The notes: generated by a model from the letters alone, not told the origin. DNA of 64,000 bases from Candidatus Saccharimonadota bacterium (GCA_017460225.1 JAFUBM010000019.1:30878-94877); one strand, 5' to 3'. Positions 1-9,358 are shown, counted from the stretch's first letter. Numbers and translations: made by a program.

Positions 1-138
1 GATCAAGGTGGACTTGCCGGCGCCGGACTTGCCAACGAGGAAGACAAAATCATTCGGCTCGATATGAAGCGAGACGTTGTCGAGAGCAGGCTTTTTGTCG
101 CCCGGATAGACCTTAGTGACGCTATCTAACAGAATCAT
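1..138 (-). CDS. ftsE: Cell division ATP-binding protein FtsE (N-terminal part, cut by window edge)
   Basis: The reverse strand from 138 reads MILLDSVTKVYPGDKKPAL and continues to an ABC-transporter Walker A motif GKSGAGKST at the window edge, so only about 46 residues are seen. FtsE is the ABC ATPase that works with the membrane protein FtsX to activate peptidoglycan hydrolases at the division site. The assignment to FtsE rather than another ABC ATPase rests on the N-terminal pattern and the neighbouring prfB, since prfB-ftsE-ftsX is a common gene order. A TATAAT-like sequence lies just upstream (about 140-150), giving a nearly leaderless start. Confidence 0.75.
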   Translation of the reverse strand, partial: MILLDSVTKVYPGDKKPALDNVSLHIEPNDFVFLVGKSGAGKSTLI

Positions 139-188
139 ATTATTATAATAGCATTATCGTTATAATTATTCAAGCCGGCGTCGGATGG

Positions 189-472
189 AATGGTTTTCTC
201 GGGATTTTGCTCGCTTGCAGGGGCTTATTCTTTTTCGCTAGGGAAAATCCAGTCTGATTTTTCTCGACGTCCAGTCGTGCGGCTCGCAAAGCCGTTCGGG
301 TAGCACCGGCCACGTTTTGCTCGCCTTCGTGTCCGTCTCGAAAAATCCGTGGATTTTCTTTAGTCGCTTCAAAAGAATAAATCCCCTCGCTCGCAAAATC
401 ACCTAGAGAAAACGGTTTTTGGCTGGGCGGGGTCTATCCCGCCCAGAACCGGAGGCGAGAGACCGCCTCCGG
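189..472. repeat. Long imperfect palindrome plus two GC-rich hairpins (element 1)
   Basis: The 380-base gap between ftsE and prfB holds no gene. Its left arm (tggttttctcgggattttgc at 191) is matched by the reverse complement of the right arm ending near 417. Inner arms also pair: cgctagggaaaat at 236 with attttctttagtcgcttc at 353. The centre holds a smaller stem around 286-320. Directly outside the right arm are the hairpins 423-446 (ctgggcggg/cccgcccag) and 449-472 (ccggaggcg/cgcctccgg). The centre is shared with the insert in dnaX (27290-27455) and the 423-446 hairpin with 20075-20098. No ORF with coding character is seen. Confidence 0.85.
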
Positions 473-518
473 CAGAAGCAGTTCTCCCGAGCGAGGAACG
501 AGCGAAGGACGAGAACCA

Positions 519-1589
519 CTATTGTTCTAGAAAGGCATCGATAAAGGGCATGAGGTTGCCGTCGAGGACGGAGGCGGCGTCGGAAGTTTCGAAGCCGGTG
601 CGGGTGTCTTTGACAAGCTTGTAGGGCTGGAGGACGTAATTCCTAATTTGCTGACCCCATTTGGCGGATTCGCCGGCGCGAAGCTTGTCGATCGACTCGG
701 CGCGTTGCTCGAGCTGCATTTGGACGAGCTTGCCGCGCAGAATTTCCATGGCTTTTTCCTTGTTTTGGAGCTGGGAGCGCTCGTTTTGGATGGCGACGAC
801 AGTGCCGGTTGGGAGGTGGGTGATGCGGACGGCGGAGTTGGTGGTGTTGACGGACTGGCCGCCGTGACCACCGGAATGATAGACGTCGATGCGGAGGTCT
901 TTTTCGTCAATCTTGATGTTACTGTCGGACTTGAGGACGGGGAGGATTTCGACGAGGGAGAAAGAGGTCTGACGGAGGTTGTCGGCATTGAACGGCGAGA
1001 GGCGAACCAGGCGGTGGACGCCGTGCTCGGACTTGAGCGTGCCGTAGGCATTACGGCCGGAGATTTCGTAGACGGCGGTCTTAATCCCGGCTTCTTCTCC
1101 GGGGACGCGCTCGACGAGGGCGGCTTTGAAGCCGTTACGCTCGAAGAAGCGGAGATACATCCGCTCGAGCATCGATGCCCAATCCATGGCCTCCGTCCCG
1201 CCGACGCCGGCGGTAATCCGGAGAATGGCGTCGGAAGCGTCGAACTTGCCGGTAAAGCGGAGAGACTTTTTTAGCTCGGCGTAGGAGTTTTGCATGGCGG
1301 AGAGCTGGGCGGAAATCTCGTCTTTTAGATCTTCCCCGCCGAGGTCGATAAGACCCTCCAGGTCATCAATTTGGGTCCTTAAAAGCTGCCAGGGTTCGAC
1401 TTCTTCGCGGAGGCGAGCAAAGGCTTCATTCTTGGCCTTGGCGTTGTCGGGGTTTTGCCAGAGCTCGGGGAGGGCGATTTCTGCCTCGAGAGACTGGAGC
1501 TCGGCTAACTTCTCCGGCAGCTGGAGTTTGGCCCAAGATTCGGCGAGGGCGACAGAGAGGGAGCGGAGCTGTTTTTTAAGATCTTCCAT
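519..1589 (-). CDS. prfB: Peptide chain release factor 2
   Basis: The 356-residue protein recognises UGA and UAA stop codons and releases the finished peptide. The RF2-specific SPF tripeptide is at residues 198-200 and the catalytic GGQ loop at 243-245, followed by SVNTTNSAVRITH. Length matches the family (about 365). The gene is one open frame; the programmed +1 frameshift near codon 25 that autoregulates prfB in many bacteria is not needed here. It follows murD by one base, so the two are probably cotranscribed. An intact RF2, with UGA ending several genes in the window, indicates the standard code. Confidence 0.97.
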   Translation of the reverse strand: MEDLKKQLRSLSVALAESWAKLQLPEKLAELQSLEAEIALPELWQNPDNAKAKNEAFARLREEVEPWQLLRTQIDDLEGLIDLGGEDLKDEISAQLSAMQNSYAELKKSLRFTGKFDASDAILRITAGVGGTEAMDWASMLERMYLRFFERNGFKAALVERVPGEEAGIKTAVYEISGRNAYGTLKSEHGVHRLVRLSPFNADNLRQTSFSLVEILPVLKSDSNIKIDEKDLRIDVYHSGGHGGQSVNTTNSAVRITHLPTGTVVAIQNERSQLQNKEKAMEILRGKLVQMQLEQRAESIDKLRAGESAKWGQQIRNYVLQPYKLVKDTRTGFETSDAASVLDGNLMPFIDAFLEQ

Positions 1590-1590
1590 G

Positions 1591-2943
1591 TTAGCTGAGG
1601 TTGTTTACGAGTTGTTTGAAAATATCGCCACGCTGTTTGTAGGACTCAAACATATCAAAGGAGCTGGCGCAGGGGGAGAGGAGGACAACGGGGGATTTTA
1701 TCTCTGGCTTGGCGTCGACGAGGCAGGTGTCAGAGTTTTCCTCTTCCCTTTCGAGGGCGGATTCGGCAAGCTGCTGGGCGGTCTGGACGGCGAGCTCAAA
1801 ATCTGTGCCGGCTAGAACAAACTTTGCCGGGTCTTCGCCAGCGGCGAGGGCGTCTGCAGTCTCGCCAATCAAGACGGCTTTTAGGAGATTCTTTTTGTCA
1901 AAAATTGCGCGTTTGGCCGGGGTGAGGTCGAAGCCCTTGTCTTTGCCACCAGCAATCAGGACGAGCGGCTGGTCTGGGAAGCTGTTGAGCGCGGCCTCAA
2001 GGCTGGGGAAGACGGTGGAGAAAGAATCGTCGTAGTAAGAAACGCCGTTGAGCTCGCGGACAAACTCGATGTGGTGCGGGAGGGGGCGAAAGCTACCAAG
2101 CGCTTCGATGAGCGGGGCCTCGAAATCGGAGAGAAAAGTATTAAAAGATTTGTGATAAGACTGATATTTCTGATAGTAGGCAAAGACGGCGAGCAGGGTG
2201 GCTTCGGCGTCCTCACGGTTGTGGGCGCCGGGGATTTTGAGCGCGGTCAAAACTTCCGAAAGTTTTGACGATCTGGTAGGGTAGGGGAGCTTCTGGGACG
2301 GGGCGGAAGAGACAAGGCGTTTGGTATTCTCATTATCCTTAAAATAGACACAAAAATCGTCGGCGGATTGGTGGGCGATGATGTTGGACTTGGCGGTATA
2401 ATACTCGTCGACGGAAGCGTGGACGTCAAGATGGTCTGGCTCAAGACGCAAGACAACGGCAATGGCAGGAGATTTTTTGAGGTCCCAGAGCTGGAAAGAG
2501 GAAAGTTCGTAGACGACGACGTCGTCTGGCTGGATTTCTGGCAGGACGTCAAGGGCGGGCGTGCCGATGTTGCCGAGCAAATGAACGGTTTGTTGGTTTG
2601 CTTGCGAGCTCGCAGACAAACTGTTTAAGATGTCTTTTATCATTGTGCAGGTTGTGCCCTTCCCTTTGGTACCGGTGACGCCGATGATGGGGCAGGGGCA
2701 GTTGGCGAAGAAAAACTGGGTGACGGAAGTGATTTTCTCGGCGGGGGCGGGGATGAACTTGGGCGGGACGCTAGGCGTGCGGAAGATGAGGTCGTAGCCG
2801 GAAAAATCCTGAAAAAGGAGCGCTTCTTTCTGGAAATGGTCAAGGACGGTGAGCTTGGTGTGCTCGGCGAGCGAAGGGTCGTGTTTGAAATAGTTTTCTA
2901 CGGACTGGCCTTCGAGTCCGTGGCCGAGAACGAGAATGTTCAT
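1591..2943 (-). CDS. murD: UDP-N-acetylmuramoylalanine--D-glutamate ligase
   Basis: MurD is a cytoplasmic ATP-dependent ligase that adds D-glutamate to UDP-MurNAc-L-alanine in peptidoglycan synthesis. The 450-residue protein has an N-terminal Rossmann-like start (ILVLGHGLEGQS), the Mur-ligase ATP loop GVTGTKGKGTT at about 88-98, ELSSFQL and a C-terminal domain with LIAGGKDKG, the usual MurD order. The minus strand upstream reads TGCTATACT about 6 bases before the ATG, so the transcript is probably leaderless. It lies divergent from the CofE-like gene and directly upstream of prfB. Confidence 0.95.
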   Translation of the reverse strand: MNILVLGHGLEGQSVENYFKHDPSLAEHTKLTVLDHFQKEALLFQDFSGYDLIFRTPSVPPKFIPAPAEKITSVTQFFFANCPCPIIGVTGTKGKGTTCTMIKDILNSLSASSQANQQTVHLLGNIGTPALDVLPEIQPDDVVVYELSSFQLWDLKKSPAIAVVLRLEPDHLDVHASVDEYYTAKSNIIAHQSADDFCVYFKDNENTKRLVSSAPSQKLPYPTRSSKLSEVLTALKIPGAHNREDAEATLLAVFAYYQKYQSYHKSFNTFLSDFEAPLIEALGSFRPLPHHIEFVRELNGVSYYDDSFSTVFPSLEAALNSFPDQPLVLIAGGKDKGFDLTPAKRAIFDKKNLLKAVLIGETADALAAGEDPAKFVLAGTDFELAVQTAQQLAESALEREEENSDTCLVDAKPEIKSPVVLLSPCASSFDMFESYKQRGDIFKQLVNNLS

Positions 2944-2973
2944 ACGTCTAGTATAGCACGGAATGGGCTGTGT

Positions 2974-2979
2974 TATAAT
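2974..2979 (+). promoter_or_regulatory. Leaderless -10 box for the CofE-like gene
   Basis: TATAAT ends 6 bases before the ATG at 2986, with no Shine-Dalgarno between. The opposite strand carries the murD promoter (TGCTATACT, about 2948-2956), so the 40-base gap holds two divergent promoters. Confidence 0.75.
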
Positions 2980-2985
2980 AGCCCT

Positions 2986-3711
2986 ATGAAATTAGAGTTT
3001 TTGCCGGTAAAGACGCGGTTGGTGCGCTCGCCAAAGGATGAGATCTGGGATATCTTAGACGGGCTGGATGTGCGGGAGGAAGATATTATATTTATCTCTT
3101 CAAAAGTATTGGCAATAGCGGAGGGGCGGTGCGTCTCGGCGGAGGGGCGAAGCAAAGAAGAGCTGGCACGGGAGGAGGCAGAGAGATTTTTGCACCATAC
3201 ATTGCCGGCGGGATATAGCGCAAATTTGACGATTACGCAGGGGGTGTTGATTCCGGCGGCGGGAATCGACGCGTCGAACGCAGACGGGTATTATGTAAAA
3301 TGGCCGAAAGATCCGGACGAGATGTGCCGGCGGGTGCGCGAGCGACTAAGAAAACAGAGCGGAGTGAGCCGGCTGGGAGTAGTGACAACGGATTCACATT
3401 CGACGCCGCTAAGATACGGCGTGACGGGGATGGCGATTGGACTGGCGGGAGTGGAGCCGCTAGAGGACATCCGCGGAAAGGCGGACCTCTACGGGCGGGA
3501 GCTAAAGATTACGCAGGTAAACAAAATCGACCCGCTAGCCGCGATGGCGGTGGCGGTGATGGGCGAAGCGGATGAGAGGACGCCGATCGTGATTTTGCGG
3601 GGATACACGGACATCACGTTTTCTGAGACGGGGTCGATGCGGGAGCTAAAAGTGCCGCTAGAGGATGATCTGTACCGGCCGCTGTTGGAAGTGCTACCAG
3701 AGACGCGCTAG
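2986..3711 (+). CDS. CofE-like gamma-glutamyl ligase (F420-0:gamma-glutamyl ligase family)
   Basis: The 241-residue protein begins MKLEFLPVKTRLVRS and matches the CofE/FbiB ligase family: DIIFISSKVLAIAEGR near residue 36, GIDASNADGYYV near 95, VTTDSHSTPLRYGVTG near 128 and VNKIDPLAAMAVAVMGEA near 170. CofE adds glutamate to coenzyme F420-0. No other F420 gene or F420-dependent enzyme is visible here, so the true substrate may be another acceptor; stand-alone homologues are known in CPR genomes. I start it at 2986, just after a TATAAT box; longer in-frame extensions would overlap murD. Its stop overlaps the converging M16 peptidase by 4 bases. Confidence 0.85.
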   Translation: MKLEFLPVKTRLVRSPKDEIWDILDGLDVREEDIIFISSKVLAIAEGRCVSAEGRSKEELAREEAERFLHHTLPAGYSANLTITQGVLIPAAGIDASNADGYYVKWPKDPDEMCRRVRERLRKQSGVSRLGVVTTDSHSTPLRYGVTGMAIGLAGVEPLEDIRGKADLYGRELKITQVNKIDPLAAMAVAVMGEADERTPIVILRGYTDITFSETGSMRELKVPLEDDLYRPLLEVLPETR

Positions 3712-4982
3712 AAGCGGAGTTTGCCGGCGAGGGTGGAGACGAGAGATTTGTCGCAAGAGCCAACGGCGACGAGCGAGGAGATACGGGAGTCGATAAACTC
3801 GCGGGCGAGCTCGACAATCTCGGTCTTGTCGACGGTGCGGACGATGTCGGGAATCTTGCCGTAGTTCTCGACTTCGTCGGCTTTGAAAAACTCTTCGGCG
3901 TAGAAGTCGGCGATTTGGCCAACGGTCTGGGCGGCCATCTGGAAGCGGCCAAGAGTATAGCTTTTGGCGGCTTCGAGGTCGGCGTCGTCCAGCTCGCCGT
4001 TTAAGACGCGCAAGAGTTCGTCGTGAATCAAATCAAAGAGCTCTACGGCGTGCTCTTCCTCGACTTCACCGTCGAAATCCCAGGAAGACTTGGACTCGTC
4101 CATATTGAGCGAGCTGCCCATACCGTAGACCAGGCCGCGCCGGCGGGCTTCGCCAAAAATCCGGGAGGACATGGTGCCGGTCAAAATATGGTTAAGACAG
4201 GCGAGGGCGATAGTGCAGGAAGCGTCGAGACGACGTGGGGTAACGAAGGAGAAGCCAAAGGTGAGGTTAGACGCGTCTTTGCGGCGGATGAGAGTGGGCT
4301 CGGCGGAGTGAAGGTCATCTAGGGGGACTTCGAGGCGGTCGCCCTGGCGTAAGTCCCAAGAGTTGAGCATCTTGATAATCTTGCGGCGGCGAGCAAAGCC
4401 GAGGTTGCCGGCGATAACAAAGCGCATATTGCCAGCGGTATGGGTGCGGCGGTAGTGTTCGCGGATGTCTTTTAGCTCGATGTCGGGAAGCGTGCGGAGA
4501 CGGTCGGCGAGATTCTCGACGTTTTCGCCGATGGACTGCTGGAGACGCGGCCAGAGAAGGCGGTTGTAATCGTTTAAGTAGCTAGTAAGCTCGGATTTGA
4601 CGTTGCCCTTTTCGCTTTTGAGCTCGACGTCGTTAAAGTGGGGGCTGCAGAGGGCGAGGCGTTTTAAGTCGAGGATGCGACTCCACTCAAAATCCGCACA
4701 TTCGGTCTCATAGACAATCGAAAGGTCAGAGGTCCAGGCGTTGTGGTAGGCGCCGTTTTTGGTAAACTCGGATTCGTAGGCGGACTCGGACTTGTATTTG
4801 GCGTTGGCACCAAAGCTAAGGTGTTCTACTACATGGGCGATTTCAAAAATCTCGGGTTTTTTGGCGTAGCGCAAGCCGCCACGGAATTGGACGCGGGTGG
4901 ACATAACGCTAGCGCCAGGGACGTTGATGAGAAGTCCCTTGGCACCGGATTTGAGAGTGACGGTTTCGACGGAATGGCGCAT
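3708..4982 (-). CDS. M16 family (insulinase-like) zinc peptidase
   Basis: The 424-residue protein carries the inverted zinc motif HVVEH near residue 49 and the third ligand region ELKSEKGNVKSEL near 121, as in M16 peptidases. A second, inactive M16 domain follows (SFVTPRRLDASCTIALACLNHI) with RGLVYGMGSS, the usual RGLAY-type signature. No signal peptide is seen, so it is probably cytoplasmic. It lies downstream of secA in the same direction after a gap of 17 bases; a TATATT-like box just before the start may give it its own promoter. The substrate cannot be inferred. Confidence 0.9.
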   Translation of the reverse strand: MRHSVETVTLKSGAKGLLINVPGASVMSTRVQFRGGLRYAKKPEIFEIAHVVEHLSFGANAKYKSESAYESEFTKNGAYHNAWTSDLSIVYETECADFEWSRILDLKRLALCSPHFNDVELKSEKGNVKSELTSYLNDYNRLLWPRLQQSIGENVENLADRLRTLPDIELKDIREHYRRTHTAGNMRFVIAGNLGFARRRKIIKMLNSWDLRQGDRLEVPLDDLHSAEPTLIRRKDASNLTFGFSFVTPRRLDASCTIALACLNHILTGTMSSRIFGEARRRGLVYGMGSSLNMDESKSSWDFDGEVEEEHAVELFDLIHDELLRVLNGELDDADLEAAKSYTLGRFQMAAQTVGQIADFYAEEFFKADEVENYGKIPDIVRTVDKTEIVELAREFIDSRISSLVAVGSCDKSLVSTLAGKLRF

Positions 4983-4999
4983 ATATAATATATATTGGG

Positions 5000-7705
5000 T
5001 TAGCGGCGCTTGCGGTTCTGGCGCTGTTTCTTGCGGGCCTTTTTGACCTTGTTGCGTTGGGTATTGACGTTGGTGTTGGCGCCGGACGGTTTTTTAGCCA
5101 GGGATTTGTTCTCGGCCTTAAACTCGGAGTCGAGATTTTTCTCGCCTTTACTGATTTCGTTGACGCCCTTTTCGTTGCCCTTGCCGGCCATCTTGGTGAG
5201 CTCGGAATCGTATTCGTCGTCGGTGTTTTCCGGCTTCTTGGCGTCTTGGACGGAGAGGGTGAGCAACAGGCGAAGGACTTGCTCGCGAAGATTGCGCTCG
5301 AGGCCATCAAAGAGCTTCTGGGACTCGGAGCGATATTCTACCAGCGGGTCGCGTTGGCCGACCGAACGCCAGTGGATACCCTCGCGGAGGTGTTGCATAT
5401 TCTCGAGATGTTGCATCCAGAGAGCATCGAGGACGCGGAGGTAGACGTCGCGCTCGAGCTTGCGCATGAGGTCGCTGCCGACTTCCTCTTCCTTTCTGGC
5501 ATAGGCTTCTTCGACGGCTTCGCGCGCGAGCTTGGCGCGGTCTTTTTCTTTGTGAAGCAAACCGATTTCTTTGACTAATTCTTCCTCTACGGTTGGGAAG
5601 ACGGCGCGGAACTTGGAGACAAATTGTTTGTCGACGCGGGAGGAGAACATGGTAAGCTCGGCGCAGGCGTCGGCGATGAGGCGCTTAATCTCCGGAGTGA
5701 TGTCTTCGCCCTCGAGAATCTTGCGGCGGATGCCGTAGACAACCTTGCGGTGGCGGTTGATGACGTTGTCGTATTGGACGACGTTTTTGCGGGAGTCGAA
5801 GTTAAAGCCTTCGATCTTTTTCTGAGCGTTTTCGAGAGTTTTGGAGATGGACTTGGTCTGAATCGGGGTGTCTTCGTCAACGCCGAGGCGAGACATCAGC
5901 GCGGCGACGCGTTCGCCTTGGAAGATACGCATAAGGTCGTCTTCGCAGGAGACAAAGAACTGGGTTGTCCCGGGGTCTCCCTGGCGGCCACCACGGCCAC
6001 GGAGCTGGTTGTCGACGCGGCGGGAATCGTGGCGGGCGGAGCCGATGACGACGAGACCGCCGAGTTCTTTAACCCCCTCACCAAGCTTAATGTCAGTACC
6101 ACGGCCGGCCATGTTGGTGGCAAGGGTGATGGCGCCCTTTTCGCCAGCCTTTTCGATAATGGCAGCTTCGCGTTCGTTGTTTTTGGCGTTTAAGATTTCG
6201 TAGGGGATGCCGCGTTGGTCGAGGTAGCGGGCGATTTCTTCGTTGTTGGCGATAGAATCGGAGCCAACAAGGACGGGCTGACCTTTGGCGTGGTATTTTT
6301 CGATTTCGCTGGCGATGGCGCGGAGCTTGCCGGCCTTGGTGCGGAAAATTAAATCGTCTTTATCGACGCGGGCGATGGGCTTGTTGGGCGGAATCTGGAT
6401 GACGTCGAGGGCGTAGATTTGCTGGAACTCTTCGGCTTCGGTAAAGGCGGTGCCGGTCATACCGGAGAGCTTTTTGTAGAGGCGGAAGAAGTTTTGGAAA
6501 GAAATCGTGGCGAGAGTCATGGACTCTTGCTTCACGGCGACGCCTTCTTTGGCCTCGATGGCTTGGTGGAGACCTTCGTTGTAGCGGCGGCCTTGCATCA
6601 GACGGCCGGTGTGTTCGTCGACGATGATGACTTCGCCGGAGTTGGTGACGACGTAGTCTTTGTCGCGCTTAAAGAGGACTTGAGCGCGGAGGGCTTGCTC
6701 CATGTGGTAGACGAGGCGGGTGTTGGTGGTAGAATAGAGCTCGTCGACACCGAGAAGCTTCTCGACCTTTTCGACACCGGCGTCGGTCAGGGTAGCGGAG
6801 CGGTGTTTTTCGTCGAGGACGTAATCATCCGGAGAAAGCTGGGAAGCGATCTTGGCGAACTGGTAATAAGCGTCGGGGTTGTCGCCGGCGGGAGCGGAGA
6901 TAATCAGCGGGGTGCGGGCTTCATCGATCAAGATGGAATCGACTTCGTCGACGATGGCAAAGTTGAGCTCGCGCTGGCGGAGGAACTTGGTCTCGGAGGT
7001 CATGTTGTCGCGGAGGTAGTCAAAACCGAACTCGTTGTTGGTACCGTAAGTGATGTCGGCAAGGTAAGCCTCTTTGCGGGTGGCCGGGCGGAGATGACGG
7101 AAGCGTTCGTCGGCGTGGTCAACGTTTTCGTAGTTTTTGTCGTAGATAAAGGAGGCTTCGTTGATGATGACGCCTACGGAGAGGCCGAGAAAATCGTAGA
7201 CCGGGCCGTTCCAGCCGGCGTCGCGCTGGGCGAGATAATCGTTGACCGTGACGACGTGAACGCCTTTGCCCTCAAGGGCGTTAAGGACGGCAGGGAGGAG
7301 GGCGACGAGGGTCTTGCCTTCGCCGGTCTTCATCTCGGCGACGTTGCCTTCGTGGAGGACCATACCGCCGATGAGCTGGACGTCAAAGTGGCGCATACCG
7401 AGGACGCGTTTGGTGGCTTCGCGGACGAGGGCAAAAGTGTCCGGAAGGATGTCGTCGAGGGACTTTTTCTTCAGCTTGTCCTTGAGCAAGCCGGACTGGG
7501 CAGCGAGCTCGGCATCAGACATAGCCTCAAACTTAGGCTCGAGCTTGTTGATCTCCTGGGCGCGCTTATAGAGACGCTTTAAGGTCTTCTTCTGAGCGTC
7601 GCCAAAGACGCCTTGGAGAAATTTCTCTAGCGCGGTTTTGTCGGCGAGCTTGTCGGACGGTTTCTTTTCTTTCTTGGGTTTGGGGGTTTTCTGCTGTTTC
7701 GGCAT
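5000..7705 (-). CDS. secA: Preprotein translocase ATPase SecA
   Basis: SecA drives secretory proteins through SecYEG by ATP hydrolysis. The 901-residue protein has Walker A MKTGEGKT at about 125-132, the DEAD-like VDEVDSILIDEART near 228, the preprotein cross-linking domain, and the second motor with TNMAGRGTD and GGRGGRQGD. The C-terminus ends in a Lys/Arg-rich tail (KKARKKQRQNRKRR) and lacks the Cys-rich zinc/SecB-binding motif of proteobacterial SecA. A GGAG Shine-Dalgarno precedes the ATG. It follows the hibernation factor gene by 25 bases. Confidence 0.98.
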   Translation of the reverse strand: MPKQQKTPKPKKEKKPSDKLADKTALEKFLQGVFGDAQKKTLKRLYKRAQEINKLEPKFEAMSDAELAAQSGLLKDKLKKKSLDDILPDTFALVREATKRVLGMRHFDVQLIGGMVLHEGNVAEMKTGEGKTLVALLPAVLNALEGKGVHVVTVNDYLAQRDAGWNGPVYDFLGLSVGVIINEASFIYDKNYENVDHADERFRHLRPATRKEAYLADITYGTNNEFGFDYLRDNMTSETKFLRQRELNFAIVDEVDSILIDEARTPLIISAPAGDNPDAYYQFAKIASQLSPDDYVLDEKHRSATLTDAGVEKVEKLLGVDELYSTTNTRLVYHMEQALRAQVLFKRDKDYVVTNSGEVIIVDEHTGRLMQGRRYNEGLHQAIEAKEGVAVKQESMTLATISFQNFFRLYKKLSGMTGTAFTEAEEFQQIYALDVIQIPPNKPIARVDKDDLIFRTKAGKLRAIASEIEKYHAKGQPVLVGSDSIANNEEIARYLDQRGIPYEILNAKNNEREAAIIEKAGEKGAITLATNMAGRGTDIKLGEGVKELGGLVVIGSARHDSRRVDNQLRGRGGRQGDPGTTQFFVSCEDDLMRIFQGERVAALMSRLGVDEDTPIQTKSISKTLENAQKKIEGFNFDSRKNVVQYDNVINRHRKVVYGIRRKILEGEDITPEIKRLIADACAELTMFSSRVDKQFVSKFRAVFPTVEEELVKEIGLLHKEKDRAKLAREAVEEAYARKEEEVGSDLMRKLERDVYLRVLDALWMQHLENMQHLREGIHWRSVGQRDPLVEYRSESQKLFDGLERNLREQVLRLLLTLSVQDAKKPENTDDEYDSELTKMAGKGNEKGVNEISKGEKNLDSEFKAENKSLAKKPSGANTNVNTQRNKVKKARKKQRQNRKRR

Positions 7706-7730
7706 AACGGACTCCAGTGGGTTAAAGTTG

Positions 7731-8096
7731 TTATTTTTTGCGGAAGAAGCGGGACAAGCCCTTTTTCTCTTTCTTGAGGTGGGGGGTCTGCTCGAGCTTG
7801 TAGCGGCGAATCTGGCCGGTCAACTTGGCCTCAACGATGTCGATGCCGGCGTAGAGGTTGGAGCACTCGTCTTTAGCGGAGAGGACTTTGCCGCCAGGGA
7901 TTTCCATGGCGACGGAGATTTCGTATTTGTTGCCTTTGTCGCGCTTGACTTCGGTCACGACGACCTTGGCGACGACGTCTTTTTTGCTGCCGCGAGGGAG
8001 ATATTTGTCGAGCTTGCCGATTTTTTTGCTGGCGTATTTTTTGAAGTTTTCTTCAATCTTGTAGTTACTCCCGGAAATGTCGAGTTTGTTGATCAT
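7731..8096 (-). CDS. hpf: Ribosome hibernation promoting factor, short form (HPF/RaiA)
   Basis: The 121-residue protein (MINKLDISGSNYKIEENFKK) matches the RaiA/HPF S30AE fold, with conserved LDKYLPRGSKKD and later AGIDIVEAKLTGQIRRYK. HPF binds the 30S subunit and silences ribosomes in stationary phase or stress. It lacks the second domain of long HPF, so dimer formation would resemble the short type. The start codon overlaps the serS stop (taATG) and is preceded by AAGGAGG, which fixes the start and implies translational coupling. Placement upstream of secA is common in several phyla. Confidence 0.9.
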   Translation of the reverse strand: MINKLDISGSNYKIEENFKKYASKKIGKLDKYLPRGSKKDVVAKVVVTEVKRDKGNKYEISVAMEIPGGKVLSAKDECSNLYAGIDIVEAKLTGQIRRYKLEQTPHLKKEKKGLSRFFRKK

Positions 8097-9346
8097 TAGA
8101 TTTCCTCCTTGTTGTTAAGATAAGGCTTAAGAACGTCCGGGACTTTCAGCTTCCCGTCTTGTTGAGCGTAGTTTTCGATCACGGCGACAAGCGTGCGGGC
8201 GAGGGAGATGGCGGTGCCGTTTAAGGTGTGTGCGACGGCGAGCGAGCCGTCCGGCCGACGGACACGGATGTTGAGAGAGCGGGCCTGGAAATCGGTGCAG
8301 TTGGAGCAAGAGGTGAGCTCACGGTAGGTCTGGTCTGCAGGAGACCAGTATTCGATGTCGTATTTTTTGGCGGCGGGAGAGCCGAGGTCTCCGGCGGCGA
8401 TGTTGATAACGCGATAGGGGATCCCGAGGTCTTGCCAGATGTTCTCCTCGATAGAGAGGATTTTTTCGTGCATTTCCTTGGACTGTTCTGGGAGGCAGAA
8501 AACGTACATCTCGAGCTTATTGAACTGGTGGACGCGGAAGAGTCCGCGGGTGTGCTTGCCGTAGGCGCCGGCTTCTTTGCGGAAACAGGCGGAAAGCCCG
8601 GCGTAGCAGAGTGGGAGGTCCTTAGCCTCTAGAATCTCATCCATATGGTAGCCGGTAAGGGGCATCTCGGCGGTGGCGATGAGAGCTAGATCTTCCCCTT
8701 CGACGAAGTATTCGTCAGACTGGTCGCTGGTCCGCGGGTTGAAGCCACAGCCCTCGAGGACGTTGGACGAGACGAGATCCGGGACGGTCATAAAGGTAAA
8801 GCCGGCTTCGGTGACCTTTTTGAGGCCGTATTGGATGAGGGCGTTTTCGAGGAGAGCGAGGTCGCCCTTGAGATAATAAAACTTAGCGCCGGCGACTTTG
8901 GCGCCACGCTCAAAGTCGACCCAATCGCGGGAGACAGCATAGTCTAGATGATCCACGCCGGATTTTTTCTTCTCACCCCAAGCTTTAACCTCGACGGAAT
9001 CTTCTTCCCCGCCTAGGGGAACGTCGTCAAAAATGACGTTGGGGACGGATTTGAGCTGAATTTTGAGCGCGGAGGAAAGTTCCGAAAGTTCGGCTTCTTT
9101 CTGGGACAGCTGATCTTTGATTTCTTTGCCGGCGGCGATAAGGGAGGCGTCTGGCTTACCCTTGACGCCCTTGAGCTTGGCGGCGTTGGCGTTTTTCTGT
9201 TGACGAAGGTCTTCGACGATCTTGAGGACGGCGCGGCGGTCGTCATCTAGCTTTAAGAGTGTATCAAGCGAGACTTTGTAGCGTTTCTCGCGGATAGCGC
9301 GGGCGACAGCGTCTCGATTTTCGCGAATAAAATTGATGTCTAACAT
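8096..9346 (-). CDS. serS: Seryl-tRNA synthetase
   Basis: Class II synthetase charging tRNA-Ser. The 416-residue protein has an N-terminal coiled-coil arm (about 30-100), motif 2 FRKEAGAYGKHTRGLFR and motif 3 region NGTAISLARTLVAVIE. The TAEMPLTGYH stretch recognises serine. Length is normal. It is probably cotranscribed with hpf and secA downstream, its stop overlapping the hpf start by one base. The ATG lies close to a run of TATAAC/ATAAT-like sequence (about 9350-9360). Confidence 0.97.
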   Translation of the reverse strand: MLDINFIRENRDAVARAIREKRYKVSLDTLLKLDDDRRAVLKIVEDLRQQKNANAAKLKGVKGKPDASLIAAGKEIKDQLSQKEAELSELSSALKIQLKSVPNVIFDDVPLGGEEDSVEVKAWGEKKKSGVDHLDYAVSRDWVDFERGAKVAGAKFYYLKGDLALLENALIQYGLKKVTEAGFTFMTVPDLVSSNVLEGCGFNPRTSDQSDEYFVEGEDLALIATAEMPLTGYHMDEILEAKDLPLCYAGLSACFRKEAGAYGKHTRGLFRVHQFNKLEMYVFCLPEQSKEMHEKILSIEENIWQDLGIPYRVINIAAGDLGSPAAKKYDIEYWSPADQTYRELTSCSNCTDFQARSLNIRVRRPDGSLAVAHTLNGTAISLARTLVAVIENYAQQDGKLKVPDVLKPYLNNKEEI

Positions 9347-9358
9347 AGGGTTATTATA

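Noticed and set aside
519..1589. Programmed +1 frameshift in prfB
   Set aside because: The whole RF2 is in one frame from the ATG with the family N-terminus intact.
6419..7582. A 387-codon open frame on the plus strand opposite secA
   Set aside because: It lies wholly antisense to secA, has the Gly/Val/Asp-rich look of a shadow frame in a GC-rich gene, and has no promoter or ribosome site.
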